This document shows positions 25,841-38,589 of a stretch of DNA of 64,000 bases, piece by piece (position 1 is the stretch's first letter; every line of letters begins with the position of its first letter). The notes under the pieces are model-generated. The model was not told where the DNA came from. It saw only the letters and a list, made by a program, of their open reading frames with translations, and made no database searches. The stretch spans positions 77,599,147 through 77,663,146 of the forward strand of contig NC_051066.1 in assembly GCF_004664715.2 (NCBI RefSeq), given 5' to 3'. Both the position numbers and the translations under genes were made by a program. Origin of the DNA: Peromyscus leucopus (Eukaryota; Chordata; Mammalia; Rodentia; Cricetidae).

Positions 25841-26621
25841 GAGCAAGATGGAAAACCAGGTCTCAGAGGGTTAATTTTTATTGGTGGTAGTGATGGTACC
25901 CCCCCCCCCAGTCCCTGCAAGGCCGCAGAAGGTCTAGAGCAAGAGCAGAAAGACAGTGTTTTTTCATTGACCCACGTAAGGTCACTCTTGAAAAGTGAGA
26001 GGTGAGGTTCCTGGGGATAAGCTTTATGCTACCACCCGGAATCATTTCCCATCAACATTGTTTTTCTACACCAGTCTCCCAATCTTGTTTTATCTTTCAT
26101 CCTGTGATCCAGTTACCCATTCTGGTATTTTTGGAAGTCTTTCTGGTTGTATTTTGAGGAGCTTTTGTGCTAAAAATAAAATCTACTGTTGGAACAGACT
26201 TGTACTCTGCAGAGTCAGCACATGACCTAGACAATGGGTACTAGCATATCTGGGTTCCTCTGGTAACACCCCCAAACCCCGGATGAGCTTTGGAACCTAA
26301 CTACTGACTGTTGCTATCCTTGTCATCATCCTCTGGGACACAGGGATGATGCAGTCAGAGCCTTGCTTCTTCTGGTCTCTGTTTCTCCTCATGGCAACCA
26401 TTTACCCTGCCTGGAAATGGCCTGCTGCCTTTGGTAGGGAACAGATACACTCAGGAGCCAAGGAAGTTGATCAAACATATCCTGAAGATTTCTGGAGCAA
26501 ATTCCCTAGTACACACAATCCGAAACTTGGCTCCCTGGTGGCTTACTGCTCCATATTTCACTTCCTGTCTAAAAGCCTTTGGCACCCAGATTCTTCTACA
26601 GCTCACCTCAACCCTTTCCTC

Positions 26622-26706
26622 TCCTTCCCTCCCTCCCTCCCTCCCTCCCTCCCTCCCTCCCTCCCTCCCTCCCTCCCTCCCTTCCTTCCTTTCTTCTTTC
26701 CTTCCT
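26622..26706. repeat. (CCCT)n microsatellite grading into CCTT in the Slc1a2 3' UTR
   Basis: About 15 CCCT/TCCC units (to about 26680) are followed by CTTC-type units. Open frames in this stretch, repeating Pro-Ser-Leu or Gly-Arg-Glu-Gly, are artefacts of the repeat. Confidence 0.95.
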
Positions 26707-29697
26707 CTGTGAGAGCTCAGCATCCCATCTCCACACTGCACAACACAGACCAGATCATCTGGTCACTACAGAGATTTGTATATATTAAAACAAAACTACT
26801 TTTTGGAGAACCTTTGTATATTCTTTTCTATTTGTTTTCTACCACTTGAGGAGAGAGCTGGCAAACTGTGAATCTAATTTTATCTTGATGCCAGCAGATA
26901 TATTTTAGATCCTAGGAAGAATTTGTGTTACTGGGGACAACATATCGCCCTCTGATCAGTATTGCACCCTAAATCTACAAAGTTACTTTGGCCCAATCTT
27001 ACATTCTTTCTTACATGAATCTCCAAAGTCCTTTGCTATTATTTATAAAGAGAAATATTTATAGTCCTGGATATTAATTACAAGTTTAACCTTAATTTAG
27101 CCTTTAATAATGTTGTGCATATTTGTATCTATTCATCAAAAATCATAAAGACTCAGAGTAGGCTGAAATAATCTATTTAGTATCTGTAATTTTTCAGACA
27201 GATATTTTCTTATGATATTTTCTATACAACCACATAGATAGAAGTCTAACTAATTAGAGCACAAGTTTCTATAGCAATTTAGGGGTATCGGCTGTTTCCT
27301 GAGCATACAGCCGCATCTGAGAACTTTAGGAACTCAGTTCTTAATGACGCCATGAGTAACAGGACCAAACTAGGACCATGGAATTGCTTAACCCCCTTAG
27401 GTAGTTAGGATATGCATCTGGACAGTTAATCCTCCCATGTCAAGCGACGGTGCTGACTTCTTTCCTTCCAGCACCAGACCTTGTTTCTCCAACCAACCAC
27501 TCTAATTTTACTTTCTCCTAAGATGAATAAAGGCCGGTGCTAACAGTGGGATCATTTCTATGCCAGAATCTGCCATGCATTCCTAAATGTTTTTGTGAAG
27601 ATTGGCCTAGGAAAATGTTGAGTAGGAAAGACTGGAGAGGAGTAGTAAGACAAGAATTTGGGACAGGGTTGGTGCCGTTTTGAATCTTGCCAAGAAAATG
27701 AGAGCAAAACCTCACATTGTTATATGAATTGAACATATATTTTTAAAGGAAATTAAAGACAACATTATTTTTAGTACCCGCTCAGAATCTGTGCTGTGTC
27801 ACTGGGGGGCTGGAGGTGGGAGTCAGAGTCACACTGAGATTATTTAGAGTAAACCCAAATAGATTATCCTCAGGTAGACATCAAGCTATGTAACCTTCCC
27901 ATAAGGTACACCAGTAGCCACGGAAAACACGAGGTGTCTTTCCTCCGCCAAACGCACTCTCTGAGATGGCGGCAGGACTAGTATTTTACCGTGTGTGAAA
28001 GGGTAGTCCATTCCATAGAACACATACTAGGATGCATTTGAACCTGCTCCTTATTAAGTGAACAGATTAGACGTGCCCTCAACTGGCTAAGATTGTATCT
28101 GTTTTTAAGTACAGCTAGCAGTCAGAGCATGGCATTCTTGTGTGTACACACTGACACTTGGTTCATGCATGAAGACAGTGCCTATGCACTTTGTGTAACG
28201 ATAACGTAGGTATTTGTGTGTAATTTCAGTGAAATGGTGTATAGATGTAATTTAATTTAAATATTGTTCTTGGCTGTTTATCTAAATGCAATAGATACAT
28301 TGATTGCCATTTGGAAACCCCACCCCACACCTTTTTTTTTTCTGTCTTAGGTATCTCTAGGGGTTATTTCTCTTTCTTAATGTGATCTGAGTGAAGAACT
28401 TACTGATGATTGTTTGCAAATCTATGTATCCAGCACCTTTGTAAATACAGCTCCAAACAGGGATGGGGTTGAATATGTATCTTGCCACACAGTGAAAGGT
28501 CATCCATCCTATACCCGCATCCTTTCCACTCAGTGCACCTGTGGAACTTGAGGTTGTCAAGGCTGAGGGAGGTTTAGAATGAGGCATTCATCTCTGGTCC
28601 TCCCTCACCAGTGGCCTGGCCTTAAAGAGACAAAAGAAGGGGGGCTCCATCTGCCTCGTGGCATGTTTGAGTCACGTCTTTAGGATAGGGTCAACCTCTC
28701 TGGTTGTCAGATCTTCATCAGGACAAGATGCTCATGACCTAAGATTCTGAAGAGCCTCTCATTCCCCTTGACTTCTTGAGTCAGAATACAGGAATGCACT
28801 CACTGATTGGCTGCCAGGCAGATGATTACCCCTCCCCCCCAAAAAAAGCACAGTTCTGGCAGCATTGCACGTTTGTCAGAAAACAACAGAGTACTAGAAG
28901 CACAGCAAGGTCAGGGGCCAGCCTTGACAACAGCAGAGGACCAACCTCTGATGCACTGATCCCAAGTATGTGACAAGAGTCTGATCTCCTCTACCCAGTA
29001 TGCTCTGTTTGCATGTGTGAAGTGGGGGAAAATGAGATTAACAAGGACAATTCCATGCTGATGCCCAAACCACACTCCTCCTCATTCTCACTAAGTACCA
29101 TGCTGTGAGGTCTGTAGTCCCTGTGACCCCTTTCCTCTCCACAAAGATAGAAGGAACAGCAGCATGCTGGAGAGTGCCCCTCCCCTTCTCAAAGATCATG
29201 AAGATGTGAAGCACATTCATTTCCAGGGACTTCTCCAGATGTGTGGAGTGAGGGGATGTGGTGACTGGGTCCTTCAACTTCTGCATGAAAAATGTACTAC
29301 TAAAAGGAAAGTAGACTTGAGGCAGGATTATCTTCGAATGAAAGTTAAGATTAATGGTTTCCCTCAAGTTCACAGTCCCCATTGGTCTGATGTCATGTAG
29401 CATAGTGTATCTATAATAGCACATGGTATTTAAAGACTAATGAATGCAAAAAGATGAGAAACTCAACTAATTTGAGGATTGTTTCTTCTATATGGTACTA
29501 GGAAATACCTTGTTAGCAAAGCACATCTTGGGTAGTTGAGGTCTTCCGTGTTTGTCTTCAGCTTTTTTTGTGATATTTTCTGATGACTGTAACATTTCAT
29601 ATGTAAAATAACTGGATATTCTTCATTTGCTGGAAATAACCTGTGAATCCAATCTTTCACTAAGTGTTTTAACTTCCTTGTATATATATCTCTCATC

Positions 29698-29703
29698 AAT
29701 AAA
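29698..29703 (+). terminator. Slc1a2: Probable distal Slc1a2 poly(A) signal AATAAA
   Basis: A canonical hexamer in 'tctcatcaataaatgtg', with a G/T-rich element ('ttctcttggtggttgcc') about 15-30 bases downstream, as expected for a cleavage site. It is preceded by several hundred bases of A/T-rich sequence typical of a 3' UTR end. Choice among candidate signals is by context. Confidence 0.55.
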
Positions 29704-30039
29704 TGTGAATTCCAATTTCTCTTGGTGGTTGCCTATTCTTGACTTCTCACTTTATTCTTTAATTACAGAGTGTTAGTTACATCTTTAGTGATCTTTGTGG
29801 TAGGAAGATCACCAAATTAGGGACTGTATTACAGTATTACAAAGACACAGTTTTTGGAAGACCAATAGTCATGTCTAATGAAGCAGAGCTAGTGGAGTGG
29901 GATGTTGGGATGTGGCATTGGTGAACCAACCATGACAGGTTAGCCTCTGACCTCAGAGGCTTCTCAAACCCCTTATTGGGGCAGCATATCAATCCCTACT
30001 TAGCTAGAATCACTGCTCCTCCCTGTCCTCGTCCAGGGA

Positions 30040-30470
30040 GTGTCTTAGTCCTCATTGGGGTCTTCTCTGGAACATCTGACATGAATACACGAATGGAGAA
30101 ATGACATTTGTTTGGGGTCATTTTCTGGGAGGTTGAAATGTCTGAGTTCAGGTGTCTGTGGTCAGTAAGGGCCTCATAATGTCATAGTGTGCAGTTGACA
30201 TCACATAGAAGAAAGGAAAGCAAGAGTGGCCAGTGGAGTGTGCAGAAGAGGACAAACACAAGGAATACAACACAGCTTGTGCAATAACAACCTGTCCGCA
30301 AGGTAACCAGTCAAGTCATGTGGTACCTAACCCGATCCCTACTAGCAGACAGTGATCTCTGAGCATGATATCCTACCTCTTAAATGCATTCTACCTCTTA
30401 AAGGTCCCAAGACCTCTCAACATTTTCACACTTAGGACCAAGCTTCCAGCACATTAACCTTGGGTAGAAA
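30040..30470 (-). repeat. Ancient MaLR-like LTR relic
   Basis: On the + strand, 'gggcctcataatgtcatagtg', 'gttgacatcacatagaagaaagg', 'acctcttaaaggtcccaagacctctcaacattttcacactt' and 'cagcacattaacctt' follow the order of a reverse-complemented mammalian LTR relic. The family is tentative. Confidence 0.45.
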
Positions 30471-31569
30471 AGATCTACATACAAGCCACAGCAGGAAGTA
30501 TGAGGAAGATCATCTCCATGTTTACCAACACAGGCAAAAAGAAAGACAACAGAGCCTACACCCACCCTTGGTGTTTCCCCCTGAATGCTAGCTATCTCAG
30601 TTCTGCTCAGGGTTCAATGGCCAGAGCAAGTGGCACAGCTCTGCCCAACTTCAAGGGGGCAAGAAAGTGCAACTTCATCAAGTGCGTGGCAAGAAACTAG
30701 AAGCGAAATTTTTCTTTGAATTCCCTAAACAGTCCATAAAAGACATAGTCAAACAGTTTCTTAGTATTCCAACACAGCAATCTTTTTTAGTCTTGTAGGA
30801 ACAGTTATCTCCAAGGAATTACATGGTGAACATTATAAGGTCATGTTAGAGAAATAAACCCAAGGTCTTCAATGGAAGGATTGCTAAGGACATGTTGAGT
30901 TGCTTATGCAGTGGAAGTCCACCCGGATAGTGACAGGCTCACGGTTCACACCACAGGGCACCCGCTGATGGGATCAATTCATTCTCCTCCATTCTTGGGA
31001 GAGGGAATAGGCTCATAGCTAATATTGAAAAATCAAAATTCATAGATGTGACACAGCATAATTCTTGTCACTAATGATGACAATTTGCTTAAATTGTTGG
31101 TGAGAATGAACACTTCATGTGATGTTTACTTCCCTTGGCGCTAAGTCTGTTCCTCATCCACATGCATCATGGCATCATGTCACCAAAACAAACAAACAAA
31201 AAAAAAACAAACAAAAAAAACTCAGTTCCAGAAAACAAGGCGAACAGTACATTCCTGAACTGTCATTTTTCTTTAGGATGGCAAACAGCCAAAACCAGAG
31301 TCAAAGTGAATATTTCAACATTTAGAGTAGATACAAATCAGCCAAGGTCAGCCAGTCCTTCCAAGGATGACACAGAGTGGGAGAAACTTGAGTGGGACCA
31401 ACATCCCATCACTCTTGGGTCATAGGTGGGAATCCATCCATTGTGTGGACCCAGGGTTGCTTTGTCACTGATGAAGACACAAGGAAAGAAGAACAACTCA
31501 TTTGGGGTGAGTATGAAAGGAGCAATTGTAGACTGGGAGTTAGGACACTGAAGACTTCTGCAAGCATGG

Positions 31570-31925
31570 CTGTTAGGTGCTGTTCCTGGAGGAAATGCCT
31601 GAGAGAAATCCACCTACAAAGAGAAAAGATTTCTTTGGCTCAATTTTGGAGGCCAAGGTCAGTTGATGTTGTTGCTTTGGGGCCTGAGGCAGTGTAGCAC
31701 AAGATGGTAGGAAGCACTGGATGAGGCCAGAAGCTTCACAACTCATGACCAGATTGAGAGTGAGAAAAAAGAGGCAGGCTCCCACCCACACTCACCTTCA
31801 AGGGCATACCCTAGAGGGTGAAAGGCTCTTGGCAGACACACACTTCAGAGTTTCCACAGGTTCCTATTGTCCCAAGCCTTGAATACACAGACATTTAGGA
31901 GGACATTCCAAATCCAAATTTCAAT
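31570..31925 (-). repeat. Ancient LTR-like relic
   Basis: The segments 'tttctttggctcaattttggaggccaaggtcagttga', 'cctgaggcagtgtagcacaagatgg', 'ttcaagggcataccc' and 'gaatacacagacatttaggaggacattcc' fit a reverse-complemented old LTR. Strongly diverged. Confidence 0.4.
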
Positions 31926-32027
31926 AGTAGCCAAGTCTTTAGGACATTTGAAATAATGGGCTTAGTTTAGAAAACCTCTAAGCTTTTAACAATGAAGTTT
32001 AATGCTTTCATCTAGGTAAGCTAACTA

Positions 32028-32150
32028 CATACATATATGTATGTATATATATATATATATACATACATACATATATGTGTATAATGTATGTGCATATACA
32101 TCATATGTGTATATGTTATGTGTGCATATATACTATACATATATTTGTAT
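32028..32150. repeat. TA/TATG-rich simple repeat
   Basis: Contains 'tatgtatgtatatatatatatatatacatacatacatata', which is partly self-complementary and could extrude as a hairpin. Confidence 0.85.
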
Positions 32151-32304
32151 AACTTATTATTACAGGATAAATGTCACCTAAATCTGAGTCATAATGCTAT
32201 TTAGAATGCAAGCCTACATGACTGTCTTTTACCCCATATCCTCACTGGCCCATTCAGCTACTTACTTTCATGTTGATTATTCTTTGGCTTCTTCAAAAAT
32301 AGTT

Positions 32305-32615
32305 TGGGGCTAGGGAGATGGCTCAGTAGGTAAAATACTTGCTTACAAGCTTGAGGACCTGAGCTTGGATCCCCAGCACCTACATAAAGAGGCAGGCATC
32401 ATGGTATATACCTGGAATGCCAGTATGGGGGAAATTGAGAGAGGAAGATGCCTGGAGTTCATGTGCCAAGCAGTCTAATTGAATTAGTGAACTCCAGGGA
32501 GAGACTCTGCCTCAAAAAATAAGGTAGAGAACCATAAAAAAAAAATACCAGTCATACTTGATATTGACCTCTGGCCATGTACACACACATGAGAGAGAAA
32601 GAGAGAGAGAGAGAC

Positions 32616-32691
<76 letters not shown>
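32305..32691 (+). repeat. tRNA-derived rodent SINE with long (GA)n tail
   Basis: The head is 'ggggctagggagatggctcagtagg' with a B-box-like 'gagcttggatccc', followed by 'caggcatcatggtatatacc', 'gagactctgcctcaaaa' and 'tgacctctggccatgtacacac'. The tail is GA repeats at about 32589-32690 rather than the usual CA. Confidence 0.75.
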
Positions 32692-33057
32692 ATGACTAGA
32701 GTTTCCGGATTCACCCATAATCTCTTTTAAAAGCACACCCTTGTGACCAAACTAAACACCTAAACTAGCTTTGGGTCCTTATAAAAGGAATCCAGGTCAC
32801 ATGTAATCTTCGTAGCGTGCTTTTTCTCTCTGCTTAGCACAGTCTTTCTCAGTCCATCCATGTTGTTTCAGATACCTGGCAATATGATACCACATGAAGT
32901 ATGCCTAGTCTTGCTGCATGACTTCCTGCCAATGGATATTGGCCTCATTTCTAGGTCATTCTTTGTGTCAAGTGGAGCTGATGTGAACATCCATCTGTAT
33001 TGTCTGTGTTTGTGGCCAGGAGGCTTTGGTGCATGCACTCTCGAGACATACTAATAA

Positions 33058-33086
33058 TAGTGATGATGATGATGATGATGGTGATG
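33058..33086. repeat. (GAT)n microsatellite
   Basis: About seven GAT units with one GGT interruption. Confidence 0.9.
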
Positions 33087-33524
33087 AAGCATGTGTATGT
33101 GCAGCTGAAGAGCTCTTATTCAGACTCTCCAAGGCCTCCTCACTGGGCTCACTGTAGGCCACCGTCAGTGCACCTTGGAATCAAAATACTGCTGCCCGTT
33201 TTAGGGAGTCCGATTCTCCAACAGGGGCACTGAGTCATGCAAAGACATTAACAGGAGGGGAGCTAAGTTTAAAAGATGAGGTCCCCTTTCCTCAGACTGC
33301 ATGGGAGCACACTTGAGATGTGCTAAAGGAGAATGTAGGAGCCAGGCAGGCCCTTCTTGGTTCTTGACATCTTCGCTGAGCAATAATGTGTGAGGCCTCA
33401 TGGACTCTGCCCATTAGCAGCAGGCTGTTCACTGTGATGTGAATTGCCATTTAACAGAGGAGTCACAAAAAATCCTTCTACCTACCCAAGAGCCACCAAT
33501 AACTCCTTCATTACCCTCCAACAA

Positions 33525-33812
33525 AGTACTATAAACTATGTGTTTTAGAAACCACAGAAAATTATTTATCGTTTCTCGAGGTCGGACCTTTGAGTCCAGG
33601 GGACATGATGGATTCTGGGGCAGAACCCCATGAGGCTGGAATGTTGTTTTCTTCTTTTGTGTCTTTATATGGAAGACAGGACAAGAGAGATCTACGGTGT
33701 CCCTTTAACAAGGCTACTAATCTCATTTGTGAGGGTTCCAGCCTCAAGACCTAATCACTTTCCAAAGGCTCCACCTGTTAATGCCATCAGCGTGGCCTTT
33801 AGGATTTGGGGA
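33525..33812 (-). repeat. MLT1-like MaLR LTR (minus strand)
   Basis: On the + strand it reads 'actataaactatgtgtttta', 'gaaaattatttatcg', 'aaggctactaatctcatttgtgagggttccagcc', 'cctaatcactttccaaaggctccacc' and 'aatgccatcagcg'. This is the reverse-complement order of MLT1-type LTRs as I remember the consensus. Confidence 0.65.
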
Positions 33813-34687
33813 AAACACAACCCCACTAGGCTTTATTGCAACCTTCCTGCCCCAGGGTGGGGGATGGTGAGCCCTAAAAGACAGTGGCCTTGAAGAAGAT
33901 GCACTGTGGTGTGGCTGCCCCTGAAGCAGGAACCTGTAGGTATCTCCTTCCAAGCACAGTAATGTAAAGAGGAAGTGCGGCTCCGCACACTGAAGAGCAG
34001 AATCACACAAGACAGTGTCCAGCTAGCTCAGGTCTCATCAGAAGTCTCAGCCCAGGCAAGAAGGCCAGGAGATTGTGCTGCCTATGCAGATGTCATGTGC
34101 CATACAGGAGTGAAGACTGGGGAGTCCCTGGCAAAAAGGAAAATCTAGCTTTAGTGTCTTCCTGGTAGTTTTGAAAGTTGAGTTTATTCATGCCTTCTCT
34201 GAGGCAGTGAGGGGCCATAGATTCCCTGTCCTTGTAAGAAAAACAGAGCTAAAGTCAGGATCCTGGTCCAAGGAAGCTTGTCCAAGTGGTAGGAAATGAC
34301 AGAGTCAACCATGTTCCCAGGCAAGCACATTTAAAAGCGGAATGATGTGTTCCACAAAGCAGACCAAAAAAAAAAAAAAAGTTCTCCACTGCTCCTCCCT
34401 CCCGCTTCCCTGAATCAGAAGGAATATGCAAAACCTCAAAAATCTTCCTCTGTTGTTTAGGGTAATGCGACTTGAGTTTTCCAAACATTGTCTGGAAACA
34501 ATCTAGCAGCTTCCAGTTAAGGGGAAATGCAAATATAGAATGATTGCCCTCATTGGTTGCAAAACCTGCCTCTGTCCAGCCTCTCCCTGGCTTCTGGCAG
34601 TCCTCAGATGTCTTCTGGGCACTGGTGGCGTTATCACGGAGGGAGCAGCCATGGAGTTTCCAACTGGCCTCTAGCTGAGCAGAAAGT

Positions 34688-34753
34688 TTTTGGGTTTTTT
34701 GTTTTGTTTTGTTTTTTCTTTTTCTGTCTTTTTTTTTTTTTTTTTTTTTTTTG
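34688..34753. repeat. T-rich tract
   Basis: TTTTG-type units leading into a run of about 24 T residues. It could be the tail of a lost antisense SINE. Confidence 0.8.
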
Positions 34754-35029
34754 TAACATAGGCTTCCTTTCCCACATGATCTGAGATTAACTTCTCATCT
34801 CAGAGAGGAAGACAGAGGTCATACCCCACTGTAAGATATGATAAAGGACCTTGAAGGAGATGGACTATTTCCAGATTAGCCTGCGTCTTTTTGCAAATGA
34901 GGATACCAACACCTATTTAAGTGAGCTATCGGTAATGGGGAGACTGGTCCAGGTTACATACATCCTGTTACTGCTGTGGGACTATTGATCGCTCACTTAA
35001 CTTTGCTTTGTTTCTCTATAGGATGGAGT

Positions 35030-35404
35030 GAATACATGTGTATGACCTTAATGGTGGTGGTGTGGGGAGGAGGGAACAGGATACATGAGTGTGCATTCAC
35101 ATGTATGCATAAGCATGTGGAAGCCAGAGATCAGCTTTAGGTGTCTATCCTCAGGAGTCATCTATCTTGTTTCCTGAGGCGACAAGGTAGTCTCTCACTG
35201 GAATTTCTCTCACTGGAATTTAGAGTTTGCCAGTCAGGCTTAGGTGGTTGGCCAGTGAGCCTCTCCTCCCGCTCAGCCTTCCCGATTCTGGGATTATAAA
35301 CCCACAACACCATGTCTAGCTTCTTATGTAGTTGGTGAGATTGAGCTCAGGTCTTCATGTTTATACGGCAAGCACTCTACCAACTCAGCTATTTCCCTAG
35401 CCCC
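35030..35404 (-). repeat. tRNA-derived rodent SINE (minus strand) with 15 bp internal duplication
   Basis: It ends at the tRNA-like head in complement ('caagcactctaccaactcagc', 'ctagcccc') and begins with a TG-rich tail complement. A 15 bp unit, 'ctctcactggaattt', is duplicated in tandem at 35192-35206 and 35207-35221. Confidence 0.7.
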
Positions 35405-36359
35405 GTAGAGGAATTACTAGGAGCATATCCTTAAAGTATTAGTACAGTACTTGGAGCATAGCAAGGGTTCAATTAAAGACAGCTATTATCATCATCTTCG
35501 TCATCATCATCATTTCATCTTTAGCAACAGCATCAACACCATCATCACCACCACTCTGTGCTATCAATCCCTACTTCTTAGTGGCTAAGCTGAAAGAAAT
35601 CCCATCTCCTTTCCCCCATGTTAGCCTTTCCCTGTCTATATCGCACAGACTGTGGAGTCCACAGCTCAGCTGCCTTCCCCAAACCTGAGTTTTGCTGATA
35701 GACTTTGGCCTCCCTGAGCTAGTCAGGGATAAGGCATCTTTACTCTAGAGAAAGATTTCATGGCTATCCTTAGCTCACATTATTTGATCTTCCAGATGCT
35801 CTCCATTGCGTAGCAAGCCTCTGGGCTCAGCAAGGAGAGAAGGCACAGGGTTTCTTCAGGGAACAGCAACAAGCTCAGCCTGGCCAAAGATGCTGCTCAC
35901 TGGGATGGGATCTTGAACTTCTCACCCTCCAAATGGATTCTGAGATGAAGCAATTCTTTTCTTTCCTGGAGAGTCCCTTGGGGAGTCCCCAGCTCCTAGT
36001 GTTCACGTCCTCACAGAGACAAATGTCATGAGAAAAGCCATTTCTGTGGAATGTGCCCAACCCAGTAGAGCCATTCAGAGCTCCTTTGGCTGGGTCTTTT
36101 CCCAGTAGCTTCCTTTCCTCTCATTCTTTTCTCCTCCGCATCATGTTCATGAAAAATGATGTTTACACTTCTCTGCTAATAGCTCTAAAAAGCAGAACTT
36201 GTAAGAAACTCCTGGGAGCATCTTAGTTGTGGAGTTCGTTGGCTGCCTATGCCTGTCTCTTGTTCTCAGCAATATCTAGACCCCATCTCATCTTAATCTA
36301 CTATTTATGAATTGTAAAGTATCAATGAATATATTATTTTCAAAGGTTTTTAGTATTTT

Positions 36360-36490
36360 TTATTCATGTATATATGTGAGTCTGTGGGAATGTGTAGTGT
36401 GTGTGGCATGTCCCCAGAGCATGGGAGAATTCTCTAGTTGAGGTCCGTGGTTCCTTTGGCATTGCATTTCTTCTTTTGGAGTGGGGAGGT

Positions 36491-36544
<54 letters not shown>

Positions 36545-36886
36545 TGTGTGTGTGTATGCACACAGCTGTGGATATATGCACATGTGTGTGTGCAGATATA
36601 CACGTGTATATGCACAGGTCTGAATGTATAGCTGCATGTATATGTGGGCAGTTATTGTCCACCTTATATTTTGAGATAGGCTTTCTTACTGGGACCTGGG
36701 GCTCTCTAGTTCACCTACACTGGCTGGCCATGAGCCTCAGAGATCCAACTGTCTCCCCTTCCCCAGTGCTTGAGTTACAAGTGTACCCCACCATATCCAG
36801 CTTTTTATGTAGTATTGGGGATCACACTTAGGTCCCCTGCTTGCACAGCAAACATTACGTTGACTGAGCCATCTCTTGATCCCAGA
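36360..36886 (-). repeat. tRNA-derived rodent SINE (minus strand) with (TG)n tail
   Basis: The (TG)n tract at about 36494-36556 is the complement of a CA tail. The body reads 'ctggctggccatgagcctcagagatcc', and the head complement is 'cttgcacagcaaacattacgttgactgagccatctcttgatccc'. Confidence 0.7.
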
Positions 36887-36914
36887 ATTACATATCTTAA
36901 CATGTCCTCTGGTA

Positions 36915-37115
36915 TTAAAGATTTTATTTTTATTTTATGTATATGAGTGCTTTGCCTAAATGTGAAATGTGTCTATGGAGGCCAGAGAGGGCATGGGACC
37001 TGCTGGAAGTGAAGTTACAAACAGTTGTGAGCCACCATGTGGGTACTGAGGACTGAACCTTGGTCCTCTGGAAAAGCAACAAGTATCCTTAACTAAGGTG
37101 CCATTTTTTTCCTAG
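36915..37115 (-). repeat. B2/B3-type SINE (minus strand)
   Basis: The complement order is 'gattttatttttattttatg', 'tgtctatggaggccagagagggc', 'gttacaaacagttgtgagccaccatgtgggta', 'actgaaccttggtcctctggaaaagcaac', ending near 37115. Confidence 0.75.
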
Positions 37116-37514
37116 TCCCTATGAATGTATTTGGATGGCATGCCTTCATATGCTAACAGCTACAGTCACAGGCCTTTAAAAACACGTCTCTTCCCACAAC
37201 TGGACAAAGTGCAGTGAGTAAGAGACTTTGGAGCATCAGTCTAAAATTAGATGTCTTCATCAAACCTTTCCCCTCAAGAATCAGGGATCAAGTCAGAAGA
37301 GGAACCAGAGAGATTACATGGGCCAAGGGAGGTGGACTCCAGGGAAACTGTCTTCCAGACACAACAGGACACAGGCACTGTAGCAACACCTAAGACCTGC
37401 ATGGGTTTAAATCAGATCGGGTCCCTGCACTTAGAGGGAGAAGAGAAAATGGGGGTCTACTCCTAACCAAGAGACATTTGCAAATGATGCCTGCTGGCAA
37501 ATGGAAAATTAGGC

Positions 37515-37870
37515 TTTTTGTTTGTTTGTTGTTTCTTTTGTTGTTGTCCCTGGGTATATCCAACATTCTACATGGCAGTGCTCCTGCCCAGGAGGAGCTG
37601 GCCAACACAAAGTGGATCCCGTGTGTTTTCCTGTGGGATTTTGTTGGGGAATTTTGTGTCATATTGGTACTTTTGTTTTGATTTTGGTTTTATTTTGAGA
37701 GTGAGAGAGAGAGAGCAAGCACATAGGCAAGGGGGGAGAACATGAAGTTGGGTGGGTAGGAAGGTAGAGAGCACATAGGTGGGGGGAGAACATGAAGTTG
37801 GGTTGGTAGGGAGGATGGGAGGAGTTGGGAGAGGGAAAAACACAATCAAAATTTATTGTATGAAAAGCAT
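37515..37870 (+). repeat. 5'-truncated L1 3' UTR fragment
   Basis: The rodent L1 3' UTR signature 'aacatgaagttgggtgggtagg', then 'gggaggagttgggagaggg' and 'aatcaaaatttattgtatga' are present in order. A 52 bp unit is repeated in tandem (37721-37772 and from 37773), consistent with tandem structure seen in L1 3' UTRs. No ORF1 or ORF2 sequence is attached. Confidence 0.75.
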
Positions 37871-38152
37871 TTTGTGTTTCAGCTTAGACATTTCTTCTTT
37901 GCTATCAGCTCATTAGAAATCAAAATAAGAGACTTCTTAAACATCAGTAACAAATGATGTCTTAGAAAGTGATGTGTTTGATAGTAATGAAGACTCCCTT
38001 GCATGTCAGAGCCAGGGAAAGCCCCTCCTAAGATAATTAGATCTGCAGGTCTTTGCCAAAGTTGACAAAAGCTTCAGAATCAAACAAACAAAATGTTTTT
38101 TCTGGTTCAGTTTCAAACTAAAAGTAAGATTATTTTTTTAAAAAAACATCCA

Positions 38153-38335
38153 TGTGAGGCTGGGCATGGTGGTGGTACACACCTTAAATCCTAGCACTCA
38201 GGAGGCAGAAGCAGGTGGATCTCTGCCAGTTCGAAGCTAGCCTGGTTGACTTAATAACCAGTTCCAAAGCCAGGCAGTGCTGCCTAGCGAGACCATGTCT
38301 CAAAGCAAGAACAAACAAACAAACACAATTCACAA
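38153..38335 (+). repeat. B1 SINE
   Basis: B1 landmarks: 'gaggctgggcatggtggtgg', 'cctagcactcaggaggcagaagcagg', 'ctgccagttcgaagctagcctgg', 'gagaccatgtctcaaagc', then a CAAA tail. + strand. Confidence 0.85.
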
Positions 38336-38589
38336 ACAAAAACAACTCCTTCCAAAAAGCAACAAAACAAAATAATCAAACAATTAAAAATCAGCCATGT
38401 TATGAAAAGCAATCATAGATTGGTTGATTTCTGTAATTGCATAAACTGATAATAAATTTTTGTTTCTTGCTCCTCAGGATGGCCATTCTCTGAAGAGATA
38501 AATTTTATTTCTCTAGCTAGGATCTTCCTTTGGGAAAATGTCAAGTGGAGGTGACAGAGAATGCTCTTGTTCAGCATTTATTGACCATA

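Larger units (their letters stand above)
20286..29720 (+). other. Slc1a2: Slc1a2 3' untranslated region (about 9.4 kb)
   Basis: The UTR starts at the stop codon. The far end is placed just after AATAAA at 29698-29703, which sits in A/T-rich, mRNA-end-like sequence. Slc1a2 is known for a very long 3' UTR of about this size in other mammals, so the length is plausible. The end is inferred, not proven. Other candidate signals lie upstream (20311, about 22804, 26166, about 27524), so shorter forms are possible. Open frames of up to 158 codons within it (for example 25529-26005) look like chance. Listed repeats occupy parts of it, and the rest is unique sequence. Confidence 0.7.

Noticed and set aside
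25529..26005. 158-codon + strand open frame inside the Slc1a2 3' UTR
   Set aside because: It has no recognisable domain, spans the 35 bp tandem duplication and a C-run, and sits in a UTR. It is most likely a chance frame.
26431..26741. Repeating Pro-Ser-Leu and Gly-Arg-Glu-Gly frames
   Set aside because: These are products of the (CCCT)n microsatellite in all frames.
30500..30700. 66-codon frame MRKIISMFTNTGKKKD...
   Set aside because: I checked it for a ribosomal or other retrocopy. No parent protein recognised and no poly(A) tail follows.
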